A program made the position numbers and the translations under genes. DNA of 64,000 nt from Cephalopachus bancanus (Eukaryota > Chordata > Mammalia > Primates > Tarsiidae). Every line of letters begins with the position of its first letter. Position 1 is the stretch's first letter. The stretch is taken from the NCBI GenBank assembly GCA_027257055.1, contig JAPVLO010000619.1, forward strand, positions 248,001 through 312,000. Direction: 5' to 3'. Below are positions 36,841-52,009 of this stretch, piece by piece. The notes beneath the pieces are model-generated. The model saw only the letters and a program-made list of their open reading frames with translations, made no database searches and was not told the origin of the DNA.

Positions 36841-37404
36841 TGCTGGGTTCTTGAGCTAGACAGAACAAGTTATTTCCTTCTTCTTTTCTATTTTTTCACT
36901 TTTGAGAAGGAAATGTCTATCCTCTACTTGTTCAGACATTGTATTTTGGAAGCACAAAACTTGTGTAATTTAACAACTTCATAGATGAAAGCAATATGTC
37001 TCAATATGAACTGCACCTTGTATCTAATCTATATCTAATTTAGATGATATTTTTGTTCTTATTTTAACTTCAGGGATGATATTTAGAAAAGCCTTTGTGC
37101 TTAAACTTTAAAGGTGTTGCTGGAAGAGTTAAGATTGTTGGGGCTATTGGGATAGAATGAGTTTATTTTGTATGTGAGAAGTACATGAATTTGAAGAGTC
37201 CAGGAATGGAATGCCACGTTTTGAATATCTGTGTCCCTTACATGCTAGAGGGAAAACAATGTGAAGAGAAACAAATAAGACATCTACTTACAAGCCAAGA
37301 AGAGAGGCTTATGCCAGTCTCTCATAGCCCACAGCGAGAATGAAACATGACAATATTTTTAGTTCGGACTTCTAGCCTTTAAATCTATGGGAAAACAAAT
37401 TTTT

Positions 37405-38336
37405 GTAAGCATTTATCATATGTTCATTGGCCACTAATTATCTTCTTGCGAGAAGTGTCTATTCATATTCTTAGACCACTTTTAGATAGGGTTATTTATT
37501 TTTTTCATGTTGAGTTGTTTGAGTTTCTTGAAGATTCTTTATAGTCCTTTGTCTAAGGTTCAATTTGCAAGTAGTTTCTCCCATTCAATAGATTTTCTGT
37601 TCATGCTGTTGATTATTTATTTGGCTGTGCAGAAGCTTTCTGGTTTAATAAGTCCAATTTTCTATTTTTGTTTCTGTTGCAATTGCTTTTGGGGTCTTTT
37701 TCATAAATTCATTGCTTAGTCCATGTCTAGAAGAGGATTTTCTAGAATTCTAGGATTTTTTAACAGGTTCAGGTATTACATTTAAGTCTTTAATCTATCT
37801 TGAGTTAATTTGTGCATATGGTTGAATATAGAGATTCACTTTCATTACCTAGCAAATTTTCCCAGAAACTTTTTTTGAATAGAGTTTTTTTCCTATTGCT
37901 GAATTTTGTTGCCTTTGTTGAAGATCAGTTGGTTGTAGATAGGTGGTTTTATTTCTGAGTACTTTATCTGGTTCCACTGATCTACATGTCAATTCTTATA
38001 CCAGAACCATGTTGTTTTAGTTACTATTGCCATATAGTTTAATTTGAAGTCAGGCAGCATAATGCTTACACTGTTCTATTTGATGGAATTATTTTGACTA
38101 TTTGGGCTCTTTTTTGTTTTCATATAGATTTTCAGATTGTTTTTTCTAGTTCTGTAAAGAATGAGGTTATTTTGATTGAGATTGCATTTAATCTGTAGAT
38201 TGCTTTGGGCTGTATGGACATTCTAACAATAATTGTTCTGATCCATGAACATGGAATGTTCTTCTATTTGTGTCATCTATGATTTGTTTCATCGGTGTTT
38301 TGTAGTTCTCCTTGTAGCGATCTTTCAACTTGTTAT

Positions 38337-38384
<48 letters not shown>

Positions 38385-39420
38385 ATGGGATTGTGCTCTT
38401 AATTTGGTTCTTGGTTTGGTTCTTGGTTTGAGTGTTGTTGGTGTATAGGAACAGTACAGATTTTATGAAAATTATTTACCAAGTCTAGAAGCTTCTTGAA
38501 AGTCTTTAAGATTTTAGGGTATATAATCATGTCATCTGCAAACAGTAACTGTTTGACTTTTTCTTTATTGATTTGAATGCCTTCTATTTCTTTCTCTTAC
38601 CAGATTGTTCTTGCTAGGGCTTTTAGGAAATGTTGAATTGAAAGGTGAGAGTGAGCATCCCTTTCTTGCTCCTTTTCTAAGGGAGAAAGTTTTCAACTTT
38701 TCCTGATAAAGTATGATGTTGACTGTGAGTTTGTCATATATGTCTCATAATTTTGTGATACATTCCTTCAGCTATAAATCTGTCTGTGCTTGAGATTTTT
38801 TTGTCAGAAGATTTCTTTATTATTGATTCAATTTTATTACCAATTATTGGTCTTTTTGGTGTATCTATTTCTTCTTGATTCAAGCTTGGGAGTTTTTTTT
38901 TTTCAGAAATGTATCCATTTTTTTTAGATGTTCCCATTTATTGCCATAGAAGTATTCATAGTACTCTCGGATGATCTTTTGTATTTCTGTGGTTTCAATT
39001 GTTATGTCACCTGTCATTTCTGATTGAATTTATTTGAGTCCTTTCTTTTTTTTTGTTAGTTTACCTTGCAATCTGTTTAATTTTTTAATCACTTCAAAGA
39101 ACAAACTTTTTGATTCATTGATTCTTTGTTTTTTGCTTTTGTTTTGGTTTCGGTCTCATTTAGCTTTACTCTGATCGTTATTGTTCCTTTTCTTCTGCTA
39201 GCTTTAAGTTTAGAATGTCTGTTTTTCCTAATCCTTTGAGGTGCAGGTTAAGTTGTTGATTTCCAATATCTTTACATTTTTGATGTAGGCATTTAACACT
39301 ATAAAATGCCCTCTCAAGACATCTATCGCAGTGTCCCAGTGATTTTTGTATGTTGTGTCAATATTTTCATTTGTTTCAATTATTTCTTTTAAAATTTCTA
39401 CCTTAATTTTATTTTCATAA
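37405..39420 (-). mobile_element. L1 copy A, 3' piece (outermost element of the nest)
   Basis: Old minus-strand L1 ORF2 sequence, from the late C-terminal region at about 37405-37440 up through the RT domain. 'catgtcatctgcaaacag' at about 38530 is the reverse of the FADD-motif region. The piece continues toward the end of the endonuclease domain at 39420 and stops at 'accttaattttattttcat'. The collinear continuation ('acctcaatttcattgttta') is 17.5 kb away at 56963, so everything between is later insertion. The true 3' UTR and poly(A) are absent at the left edge. All frames are broken. Confidence 0.85.
38338..38384. repeat. (TG)n microsatellite inside L1 copy A
   Basis: About 22 uninterrupted TG units, creating a spurious open frame with a VCVCVC tract on the plus strand. 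Confidence 0.97.
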
Positions 39421-40063
39421 TTTTACATATTACAGATAAGTGGGGTAAGTCAGGATTAGATCCATAAGTAATCTAAATGCAGGTGACATTTGGGCCTCCA
39501 ACTGGTTCTCATAACCCCTGGTTTAGGACCAGGTACCTTTTGTGTTGTTATGTGTTTTCCCTTCCCCTGGCAGTGTTCCACCACTGTCAGTCCCTCCCTT
39601 GTACTACTGTGATTAATGTTCAGGTTCTGCTTATGAGGGAGATCATGTGATATTCAGGTTTTTTTTTAATTTCTGTAATGGATCACTGAATATGTTGGTC
39701 TCTAACTCCATTCAATTTATTGTGAAATTGATTAATTTGTCCACTTTTGTCTGCACAATACTCCATTTTTTTATATGTACCATATTTTATTTATCAAGCA
39801 CTTTTGATTGGCAGAGGGTTGCTTTCATGTTTTTGCTATTGTGAATAGTGTTGCAGTAAACATGTGTGTGCAGGTGTCTTTTTTGGTAGAATGGTTTGTT
39901 TTCTTCCAGATATATTCCTAAAAGCAGAATCACTGGATCAAATGGAGAGTCACCTTCTGGTTCTTTTAGAAATGTGGCAGTATTTTTCATAGAGGTAGAA
40001 ATAATTTGCACCCCTACCAAAAGTGTACAAGCATTCCCTTTTCTCCAAATCCTCACCATCATG
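39421..40063 (-). mobile_element. L1 copy B, 3' piece
   Basis: Minus-strand L1 starting with the terminal 3' UTR block ('aagtggggtaagtcagg' region) and running into the ORF2 C-terminus (broken peptide PFDPVILLLGIYLEENKPFY near 39900-39960). It ends at 'atcctcaccatcatg' (40049-40063), the left copy of the TSD of element C. Its sequence resumes collinearly at 52010. Confidence 0.88.
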
Positions 40064-40394
40064 ATTTTTTTTTTCACATTGAAGGTGTTCAACATGATGC
40101 TTTGATACATGCAGATATAGGGAAATGATTACTGCAGTCAAGCAAATTAACATATCCATCACTTTACATAGCTACCTTTGTGTGTGTGGTAAGAGCACCT
40201 GAAATATACTTTCCTAGCACATCTTCAGTACACAATATAGTAGTCTTAACTATAGTCCTCTTGCTGTACATTAACTCTCCAGAGCTTAATCATCTTCTCT
40301 AACTAAACTTTTGTACCGTTTAACATACATGTCCCCATATTCTCTGTTCCTGACCCTGGTAACCACCATTCTACTCTGTTTCTCTGTAGATGAC
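40064..40394 (-). mobile_element. Probable 3' transduction carried by L1 copy C
   Basis: Between C's own polyadenylation signal and A-tract (40395-40423 read on the minus strand) and a second A-tail (the T-run at 40065-40074), directly inside the TSD, lie about 320 bp that are not in the 3' ends of related copies at 7860 and 19066. The extra text ('ttaacatatccatcact', 'aactatagtcctcttgctg', 'gtaaccaccattctactc') is an old L1M-type 3' UTR in minus orientation. The simplest reading is read-through past C's weak signal into an old L1 downstream of its source locus. Confidence 0.65.
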
Positions 40395-40604
40395 TTTTTT
40401 TATCAATATTTTTTATTTTATTATGATGTTGTGGGGTACAGTTAAGGGTTAGGTATACAAATACGTTTAATTCAGGCACCCTGTTGATAAGAGATGTTTC
40501 CCCATCCCCAGACAGATATTTGCTACCGTTAATCCCATCTCCCAATCCAATAGTTTCCCACTACTGTCAGTCATTTTCTTATAGTATTACATTGGATGAT
40601 CAAG

Positions 40605-43600
40605 GTCCATTATATGAGTGAGAACATGTGATATTCGGATCTTTGATTCTGAGAGAGGTCACTCAGTATTATAGACTCTAGTTCCATCCAGGTTGCTGTG
40701 AAATTCATGATTTTGCTCTTTTTTATGGCTGCATAGTATTCCATCGTGTATATGTACCACATTTTTTAATCTAGTCCTCTTTTGATGGGCAGCACGGTTG
40801 CTTCCAGGTTCCTGCTATTGTGAACAATGCTGCAATAAACATATATGTGCAGGTATCTTTTTTATACAGTGATTTGAGTTCTTCAGGATATATTCCCAGT
40901 AGGGGGATTGCGGGATCATATGAGAGATTGATATTTAGAGCTTTTAGGAATCGCCACACTGCTTTCCACAGAGGTTGCACTAGTTTACACTCCCACCAAC
41001 AGTGTAGAAGTGTTTCCTTTTTGCCACACCCTTTCTAGCAGCTGTTATTTTTTGAGTTGTTGATAATTGCCATTCTGACTGGAGTTAGGTGGTATGTCAG
41101 TGTGGTTTTGACTTGCATCTCCCTGATGATTAGTGAGGTTGAACATTTCGTCATGTGTCTGTTGGCTGCTCAGATACCTTCCTTTGTGAAGTGTCTGTTC
41201 ATATCTTTGCCCATATTATAATGGGGTTGTTAGTTTTTTTTTTTCTTTTCAGCATGTTTGAGTTCCTTGTAGATCCAAGAAGTTAAGCCTTTGTCAGACC
41301 TGGTGTTGGCAAATACTTTTTCCCAGTCTGTAGGCTGTCTCCCTGCTCTCTTGATGGTTTCTTTGGCTTTGCAGAAGCTTGTCAGTTTAATAAGGTCCCA
41401 CTTGTTTCTCTTCTCTCTTATGACCTGTGGGTTTTGGGTATTGTTCAGGAATTGGATGCCAGTTCTGATTTCCATGAGGGTATGTCCTTCATTTTCTAAG
41501 GTTCTTATGGTTTGAGATTTTACATTTAGGTCTCTGATTCATTTGGAGTTAACCTTTATGCATGGGGATAGACAGGGGTCCTGTTTAAATCTTCTGCATG
41601 TGGTAGGTCAGTTTTCCCAGCACTATTTACTGAATAAGTTCTCCTCTCCCAGTGGTAGGTGGTGGAGGCTTTGTTGAAGATGAGTTGGTTGAGAAATTGA
41701 GGTTTTGCTTTGGGAATCTCAATTCTATTCCATTGATCTATATGCCTGTTCCTATACCAATACCAAGCTGTTTTGTTGATTGTAGCTTTATAGTAAAGTT
41801 TGAAGTCTAGTAATGTGATACCACCTGCTTTGTTTTGTTTTTTTGTTTGTTTGTTTGTTTACTGAGGATTGTTCTGGCTATTCTTGAATGTTTGTGTCTC
41901 CATATGAATTCCTGTGTTGTTTTTTCTAGATCTGAGAAGAATGTTGCTGGTAATTTCATGGGTTTTGCATTGAATTTGTAGATTGCCTTAGGTACGATGG
42001 ATATCTTCACAATGTTGATTCTTCCAATCCATGAGCATGGGATATTTTTCCACTTTGTATCATCTTTGATTTCTTTGAGTAGTGTTTTGTAGTTTTCATT
42101 GTAAAGGTCTTTCACATCTGTGGTAGGAACATTCCAAGATATTTCTTTTTTTTTTGTGGCTATTGTGAATGGAATTGTGGCTTTTATTTGGGTTTCTGTT
42201 TGTTTATTATTGGTGTAAAGAAATGTGATTGTCTTTTGCACATTTATTTTGTATCCTGAGACTTTGCCAAAGGCCTTTATCAGTGTAAGGAGGTTTTTGA
42301 CAGATTCTCTTGGGTTTTCAAGGTACACAATCATATCATCTGCAAAGAGAGATAACTTGACTTCCTCTTTTCCTATTTGGATACCCCTGATTGCCTTCTC
42401 TTCTCTGATTGCTCAAGCCAGGACTTCCAATACTACGTTGAACAGGAAGGGTGAGAGTGAGCATCCTTGTCTTGTTCCAGTTTTCAGGGGAAATGGTTCT
42501 AATTTTTGTCCATTTAGGAGTATGCTGGCTGTGAATTTCTCATAGATGGCTTTTACTATTTTGAGGTATGTTCCCTGTATGCCTAGATGTTCGAGGGTTT
42601 TTTATCAAGAAGGGGTGCTGGATTTTATCAAAAGTTTTTTCTGCATCTAATGGTATAATCATGTGGTTTTTGTTTTGTCATCTGTTGGTGTATTTAATTA
42701 CATTTATGGTTTTACAAATGTTGAACCAGAATTGCATCCCAAGAATGAAACCTACTTGGTCATGATGGATGATTTTTGAGATGTATTTTTGAATCCAGTT
42801 TGCTAGGATCTTGTTGAGAATTTTAGCATCAGTGTTCATCAAAAATATTAGCCTGTAGTTCTCTTTCTTTGTTGGATCTTTACCTGGCTTGGGTATCAAT
42901 GTGATGTTGGCTTTATAAAATGATTTGGGGAGAGTTCCATCTTTTTCAATCTCCTGGAATACCTTCAGTAGGATTGGTATCAGCTCCTTCAATGTCTTGT
43001 AGAATTCTGCTGGAAATCCATCTGGACCAGGGCTTTTTTTAATAGGTAGTTTTCTTATTACATAGTTGATTTCCTTGATTGTTATTGGTCTATTTAGGGT
43101 CTCAATTTCTTCTTGTTCCAACCTAGGTAGGTTGTGTGATGTCAGAAAGTCCTGCATTTCCTTAAGGTATTCAAGTTTGTTTCCATACAAGTGTACGTAG
43201 TAGTCTCTAATGATCTTTTGTATTTCTTCAGGTGAGATGTGACTTCATCTTTTGTGTTTCTGATTGTGCTTATTTGAGTTTTTTCTCATTTTTTCTTGGT
43301 CAGTCTAGCTAGGGGACCATCGATCTTGTTTATCCTTTCGAAGAACCAGCTTTTTGTTTCATTGATATTTTGTATCATCTTTTTGTCTTCTATGTCCTGG
43401 ATTTGGGCTTTTATTTTGGTGATCTGGATTCTTCTGCTGAAATTAGAGATTTTGTGGTCTTGCTTTTCCACCTTCCTTAGGTGGCTTGTTAGGCTGTTAG
43501 TTTTTGTTCCTTCCATTTTCTTCATGTGTGTTTATAGGGATATAAATTCCCCACTTACTACAGCTTTTAAGGTATCTCAGAGATTTTGGTAGGATGTTTC

Positions 43601-44470
43601 TTCATTTTCATTTGTTTCCAGGTATCTTTTGATCTCTGTTTTGATTTCATCATTGACCCAGGAGTTGTTTAGCATCATGCTATTTAGTGTCCACGTCTTT
43701 GTGGGTTTTGGGGGGACCTTGTTGGTGTCAATGTTTATTTGTATTCCATTGTGGTCTGAGAAGGTGCATGGTAGAATTTCGGTCCTTTTAAATTTGCTTA
43801 TGCTTGATTTATGGCCAATTATGTGGTCGATCTTAGAATACGTTCCATGTGGTGATGTGTAGAATGTGTATTCTGTGGTCTTTGGATGGAGTGTTCTGTA
43901 GGAATCAATTAAGTCCATTTGGTCCAGAGTCACATTGAGGTTCCGGATCTCCTTGCTGATTTTTTGTTCTGATGATCTGCCTAGGGTTGTGAGTGGGGTA
44001 TTAAAGTCCCCAGTTATGATGCTGTTAGAGTCAATATCTTTCTTTAGTTTTCCTAGAAGTTGCTTTATGACAGTTGGCACACCTATGTTGGGTACATATA
44101 TGTTTAGGATAGATATTTCTCGTTGATTGAGTGAACCTTTTATCATTATGCAGTGGCCCTCTGTATCTTTTTTGATTTTTGATAGCTTAAATTGCATTTT
44201 GTTTGAAATTAGGATTGTGATTCCTCCTTTCTTTTGCGTTCCATTTGCCTGAAAATTTTTTTCCCATCCTCTTACTTTGAGTCTGTGTATGTCCTTTCTA
44301 GTGAGATGGGTCTCTTGAAGGCAGTATATTGTTGCCTGGTGATATTTTATCCATTTTGCTATTCTATATATTTTCAGTGGTGCGTTTAGGCCATTCACAT
44401 TCAGGCTAATTATTGAAATGTGTGAGTTCAACCCTCTTATAGAGTTCTTATAGAGTTGTTGTTCTTCCAC
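40605..44470 (-). pseudogene. L1 ORF2 (endonuclease/reverse transcriptase) of copy C, broken
   Basis: ORF2p nicks target DNA and reverse-transcribes L1 RNA. The first frame (44470-43577, 297 codons) is a complete-looking AP-like endonuclease domain: LNVNGLNAPLK, CLQETHL, GWEKNFQANGTQKKGGI, TGDFNTPL, YTFYTSPHGTYSKIDHIIGH and the catalytic SDH triad region TFSDHNGIQI. Frames then shift: a linker at 43525-43286, the RT N-terminal part (43190-42678; [22 protein letters not shown]), the RT core with [10 protein letters not shown] near 42340, the 42334-41807 stretch, and the C-terminus ([20 protein letters not shown] near 40920). Total span ~3.86 kb, the usual ORF2 length. At least four frame disruptions make it inactive. 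The start follows ORF1 by ~45 bp. Confidence 0.93.
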
Positions 44471-44514
44471 TTGATTTTTTTGTTTGTTTGTTTTTCTTTT
44501 GGTTCATATATATT

Positions 44515-45476
44515 TTATTCTTTTCCCAGTACTCTTGTGAAAAATGTTGTTCTTTTTTCCTTTTCTTCTGTGTTTAGTACTTTCTTAAATGTTTCATGTA
44601 GAGGTGGTTTGGTGGCAGTATAAGTTCTTAGGGATTGGATATCTGGGAAAGATTTTAATTCTCCCTTGCTGATGAAGCTTAACTTGGCCGGGTAGGTTAT
44701 TCTTGGTTGAAATTGTTTATCTTTTAGGACTTGAAGATAGGGCTCCAAGCTCTCCTAGCCTGCAGGGGTTCTGTAGATAAATCTGCTGCTATTCTGATTG
44801 GTCTTCCATGGTAGGTGATCTGGCCTTTTTCTCTCGCTGCCTTTAGGATTTTTTCTTTTATGCCTACTTTGTTTAGGCAAATTATTATGTGTCTAGGAGT
44901 TGGTCTTCTCGTATGTTGTCTTGCAGGGGTTCTCTGATTCTCTTGTGTTTGAATTTTTGCATCACTGATTAGATAAGGGAAGTTTTCTTGAATGATCTCA
45001 TGGAAAGTTTGTTCCAGTGTGGTCTCTGTCTCTCTTTCTGCCTCAAGAATGCCAATTACTCTTAGGTTCAGTCTCTTGAAGTAATCACTCATCTCTTGAA
45101 GGTTTTGTTCTGTCTTTTTGAGCTTATTTTCTGTGTTTTTAATGGTTTGGGTGAGTTCTATATTTTGATCCTCAAACTCTGAGATTCTTTCTTCTCCTTG
45201 GGTAATTCTGCTTTCCATGCTTATCAGTTTGTTATTTATTTCATTCACAGTATTCTTTATTACCGTTATCTCAGATATCAGCTTCCTCCTAGTTTCTTCT
45301 TGTGTCTCCTCAATTCTTTTTAATCTCTCCATTAATGTCTTAATATTTAGGTTTGTAGTTTGAAACCCTTCATTCTGGGGGCTCTTCATTGTTTGCATTC
45401 TGAAGTTAGTTTTCTCAGTGTCTCCCCTCCCAGCAGTCTGAGAGTGACCCATACTCTTCTTTTGGTTTTTCTTCAT
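44515..45476 (-). pseudogene. L1 ORF1 (RNA-binding chaperone) of copy C, one frameshift
   Basis: ORF1p is the trimeric RNA-binding nucleic-acid chaperone of the L1 RNP. The minus-strand frame 45476-44724 (250 codons) starts MKKNQKKSMGHSQTAGRGD. It then has a heptad-rich coiled coil (about residues 50-130; ERISEFEDQNIELTQTIKNT), the RRM-like segment (LRVIGILEAERE, FHEIIQENFP) and the start of the C-terminal domain (RHIIICLNKVGIKEKILKAA, LSTEPLQARRAW). A small indel at about 44740 shifts the frame into 44748-44515 (LQVLKDKQFQPRITYPAKLS), which completes the C-terminus. Total about 320 codons, normal for the family. With a single visible break it is the least damaged L1 protein here. Confidence 0.93.
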
Positions 45477-45982
45477 TTGTATAGATTTTTCTCTCTCTCC
45501 CCCTTTCCCTCCCCTTCTTTAATTCTGTTTTTGAGGGAAGGTGAGGTTGCTTTTATTTCTCTTCTGCAATATCCTGTTCTTCCTTATGAGGGTCTCTGGC
45601 TTTGTTCACTTTTGAGGTTGGAGTGTAGGTTGCAATCTGTACTTTTTGCAATTTTGAGGTTAAATAGAAAGGGAAGCTGTGGTTCAGAATGTATCTGCTG
45701 ATTCTAGCATCCACAAACAGGTGTATGAGCACACTGGAACCTATTTCCCTCTGCCTTACAATCTGTCCATTCAGCAGTATGTAGTCTTGGTTTCTAGATT
45801 AAGAAGGAGCTTATAAAAAAGGAAAATAATGGAGGAAGGGGGGGTCAATAGGAAGTTAGAAAGAGAGAAGAGCGAGAGGGAAAACAGACATACATACTAA
45901 CTATCAGGTGAGAGAGAGACACAAGACCATAAAGAAGTGAAAAAAGGACACATAAGAAAGAATCCCTAAAGAATACTGATAG
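45477..45982 (-). mobile_element. L1 copy C 5' UTR, proximal part
   Basis: Pyrimidine-rich then purine-rich sequence upstream of ORF1 on the minus strand. It ends at the TSD 'aaagaatactgatag' (45968-45982), where the KRAB-ZNF retrocopy begins; the UTR resumes at 51133. L1 5' UTRs carry the element's internal promoter, and in human L1 also an antisense promoter. Confidence 0.85.
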
Positions 45983-46317
45983 CAAGAAATGCTGAATCAT
46001 CTCGGAGAGAATCTCGAGTTTTTGCTTCAGCCACTGTTGTCTTGTGACCAGCAGGTCCCAGGAGTCCATAGGGAGGACATCTGGACACCTGGAAGATGGG
46101 AGATGAGCCCTGCCCTCCGGGTGTTCAGGACCCGGGAGGGCTGTGGGAAGAATCTGACCCCCATTGGAGGCACATGGTCTGAGGGGGCGACTGGTCCAAG
46201 CCCCATTGCTCTCTCATCTGCAAGACTAAATGAAGGCTGCATCACAGCCAAAGGGGCTCCCTTGGGCCAAGAGTGGATTATGTGTTCAGAAGCCCCAGCC
46301 AGGTGTGAATTGATTAG

Positions 46318-47003
<686 letters not shown>

Positions 47004-47199
47004 AAAAAAATCTTGGAAAAGTGTGCATGAGTGTGAAGGGCAGATAGATAACCATTACAAATGTAATAAGAATGAGAAAGTCTCTCATCAATATTCCAAA
47101 TTTGTTATCCACCAGAGTATCCATATTTCTGAAATGGCTTTCAAACATGAATATGGCAAAACGTTTAACTGGTCCTCAAATTGTCAACATCAAAAAAAT

Positions 47200-49620
<2,421 letters not shown>

Positions 49621-51132
49621 TACATAAATGAGAGTAATGTGATAGTCTTTAGCTCTCATTCAATACTTGGTTTACATATGAGCATCTATATTTAGGGATT
49701 CCCTATAGAAGAGCAGAATGGGGTAAACCTTTTCACTGTTATTCTATGTTTTCTCAACATCAGAGAATTTATACTCTAAATTTTCAGTATCTATAATGAC
49801 TTGAAAATCGTATATCAAGTTATAAACTATAGAGACATGGTAAGAAATTTACAGATGTAAAGAGTACCATTATTTTTACTTAAACCACAGATCTTTTGGA
49901 TGTACAAATGTAAAAAATGTCTAAGGACATCAACCACCAAAAACTTTATTTGACATTAATGCATTCTAGAGAATCTACAAATTTAAAGAGTGTGGGTCAG
50001 GTGGCCTTTGGTCAAAATATATGCCATTCCGAACACTAGGGAATTCAGATTGAAAACTTTACAGGTGCAATTTAAATAAAAACTTATTTACAGAAAAGTC
50101 AAGTTGAAACAAATATCACATATTAAATGGCATTAGAAGATGGTTTTTGTTTTTAGGAACATATAAGTATATTCCCTGTATACTTTTGCTTGTGCATTGA
50201 CAGAATTTGAGGATATTTTGAAAAGCAAACAGTATTATTATAACTCAATTCACATGATGCTATGCCTTTATTCATAGTGTCTGTAAAAGAATGGGGTCAG
50301 TTGTTGGTACATTAGAGCGATGAAATGTCCTTTTATAGTAGGCCACCAGCAGTAATCTCATGTTTTTCATGGAGGATGAAGAACACTGATATGTAATGTC
50401 CTTTAAAAGATCAAAGTGAAGAGGTTTTCTGTGACTCACATTGAGTATTATTGAAAGTTCTGCGTGAAGTGAGTGCTCAGGATGACATATTGTTCCATGG
50501 AAATAACGACAATCATTGAGAGTTTTAGAAATCATTTGTCTTACTACTTACATTTTAATGAGAAAATGAGGCCAGACTATTAATATCTTGATGCATCTTC
50601 ATAGTATCAATACTTACAAGTCATAACTGTAATTAGATATAATATAAATAAGAAATATTTTCATAGATATTAAAGCAAAGATAATTATTCTCTTAAAATG
50701 TGTATATTGTAAGTTTATGTTTAATAAATAATCAAACTGAGATTTGAAAACTGCAGAAAGCTGTTTGCACATGTATACCACTATCAGAAGAACAGAAATG
50801 CTTGAATGTTTGTAATCTGTTTTAGCTAGGGAGCATACAGTGAAATTTGAAGGATTATTTAGGCTATGTAAATTCATTTGTTTTAATGAACAGAATTGTT
50901 TATAAAGTATTTACATTTGTTGTCCATACAATAAATTGTTATGTTGCCACAATTGTTAGTCTATTCTATCTTACTCAAGATTGTAGTTAAATGATGACCA
51001 TACACTATTGAGTAACTTATGGAAGGATGTGTCTAGTGAACATTTTTTATATGTTATATTTTCTTTTTCTTTTTTCTTTTGGTTATGAGTCCTTTTGATT
51101 ATTGTAATAAAGATTACACAGAAGTATAAAAA

Positions 51133-51994
51133 AAAGAATACTGATAGCTACACAGAGACAGACCAATAAAATCAAGAAACAGTGTGAGTCAGAAGGCAAA
51201 CAATAAACGTGATCAAAACAAACAGTCAAAATGATAAAATCATAAGTCAAAATAAATGATCAGACTAAAGTCATTTCAACTCTGATATCTGGCCTCTCCC
51301 CTTTGTTTTTTGTTGCAGGCAGCTAGATTTACTCACAGTTTGGGTTTGTTTTTTCGTTATTTTTTGGTCAGCTGCCTGGGCATTGTTTTTGTCTGATTCA
51401 GCATAGGAATGGGGCTTTGTCTCCTTTTTCATGACATTACCTTAGGAACTGAGGTAGGGTTTGTTGATAGGTGGGCAGGGCAATAGAAGTCTCTGCCTGG
51501 AGAATGGCGGAGGCAGTTTTTGCAGATCCGTTTCTCTCCACTTGTCTGGGTTCCCCAGCTGGAGGTCACATGCTGAGTGCCTCAGACAGGGTGGGCCCAG
51601 AGGTCCAGAGCTTCAAAGCTCCAAAGGGCAGGTGGTGAGTGGCAAGAGTGGCCCTGGGCCCTCCACAGGGTACTTTAGCCAAGAATGAGACTGGTGTCTC
51701 TGAGGAGCAGGCGCCCAGAGCCTCCCTGAGTGACCAGCAGCTTGGTGCTGGGTGCCGGGCAGGAGACGATGTAGCCAGGGTGGGAGCTGGGACCCAAGAC
51801 TCCCATGCACGTGGTGGAACAGCAGCAGCAGGGGGCCACAATATCCGGCCCTGCGTGGGACCGAAGGTCCCTGGGCCTTGGACCAGCGCAGCAGGTGGTG
51901 GGCTAGGGATGGGGGAAGAAAAGCAAGAATCTTTTGGGGAACTCACATTTGGAGAATCTCACAAGTCCACCTATGCTGTCGCCATCTTGTTCCC
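51133..51994 (-). mobile_element. L1 copy C 5' UTR, distal part with the 5' terminus
   Basis: Minus-strand 5' UTR. It ends at the L1 5' terminus, which reads 'gggaacaagatggcgac' on the minus strand, directly followed by the right TSD (51995-52009). The GC-rich 51450-51930 region is typical of an L1 promoter. The long opposite-strand frames (51566-51946, 51639-52016) are by-products of this GC-rich UTR. Confidence 0.9.
51978..51988 (-). promoter_or_regulatory. Candidate YY1 site at the L1 copy C 5' end
   Basis: Minus-strand 'aagatggcgac' lies ~6 bp from the element's first base. The same position in human L1 carries a YY1-binding AAGATGGC motif that sets the transcription start. Function here is inferred by analogy. 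Confidence 0.6.
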
Positions 51995-52009
51995 ATCCTC
52001 ATCATCATG

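Larger units (their letters stand above)
34141..37404. other. Mostly unique AT-rich DNA
   Basis: About 3.3 kb with no intact gene. It contains a small Alu fragment (35682-35750) and a GC-richer patch (36560-36840), both listed separately. Other open frames are short and featureless. Confidence 0.5.
40395..45982 (-). mobile_element. L1 copy C, body (3' UTR, ORF2, ORF1, proximal 5' UTR)
   Basis: Nearly complete L1, minus strand. From right to left: the 3' part of the 5' UTR (45477-45982), ORF1, a ~45-bp spacer, ORF2, and a 3' UTR ending with tandem AATAAA-like signals at 40411-40423. Its distal 5' UTR continues at 51133-51994 beyond the KRAB-ZNF retrocopy. Excluding the retrocopy and transduction, the element is about 6.4 kb, full length for an L1. 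The whole insertion is bounded by 15-bp direct repeats at 40049-40063 and 51995-52009. It is the best preserved L1 in the window, but both ORFs carry frameshifts. Confidence 0.95.

Noticed and set aside
38245..38448. Frame with a long VCVCVC tract
   Set aside because: Produced by the (TG)n microsatellite inside L1 copy A.
43577..44470. 297-codon endonuclease frame as a functional gene
   Set aside because: It is the N-terminal part of L1 ORF2 of copy C; the frame breaks right after the domain and several more times in the RT and C-terminal parts.
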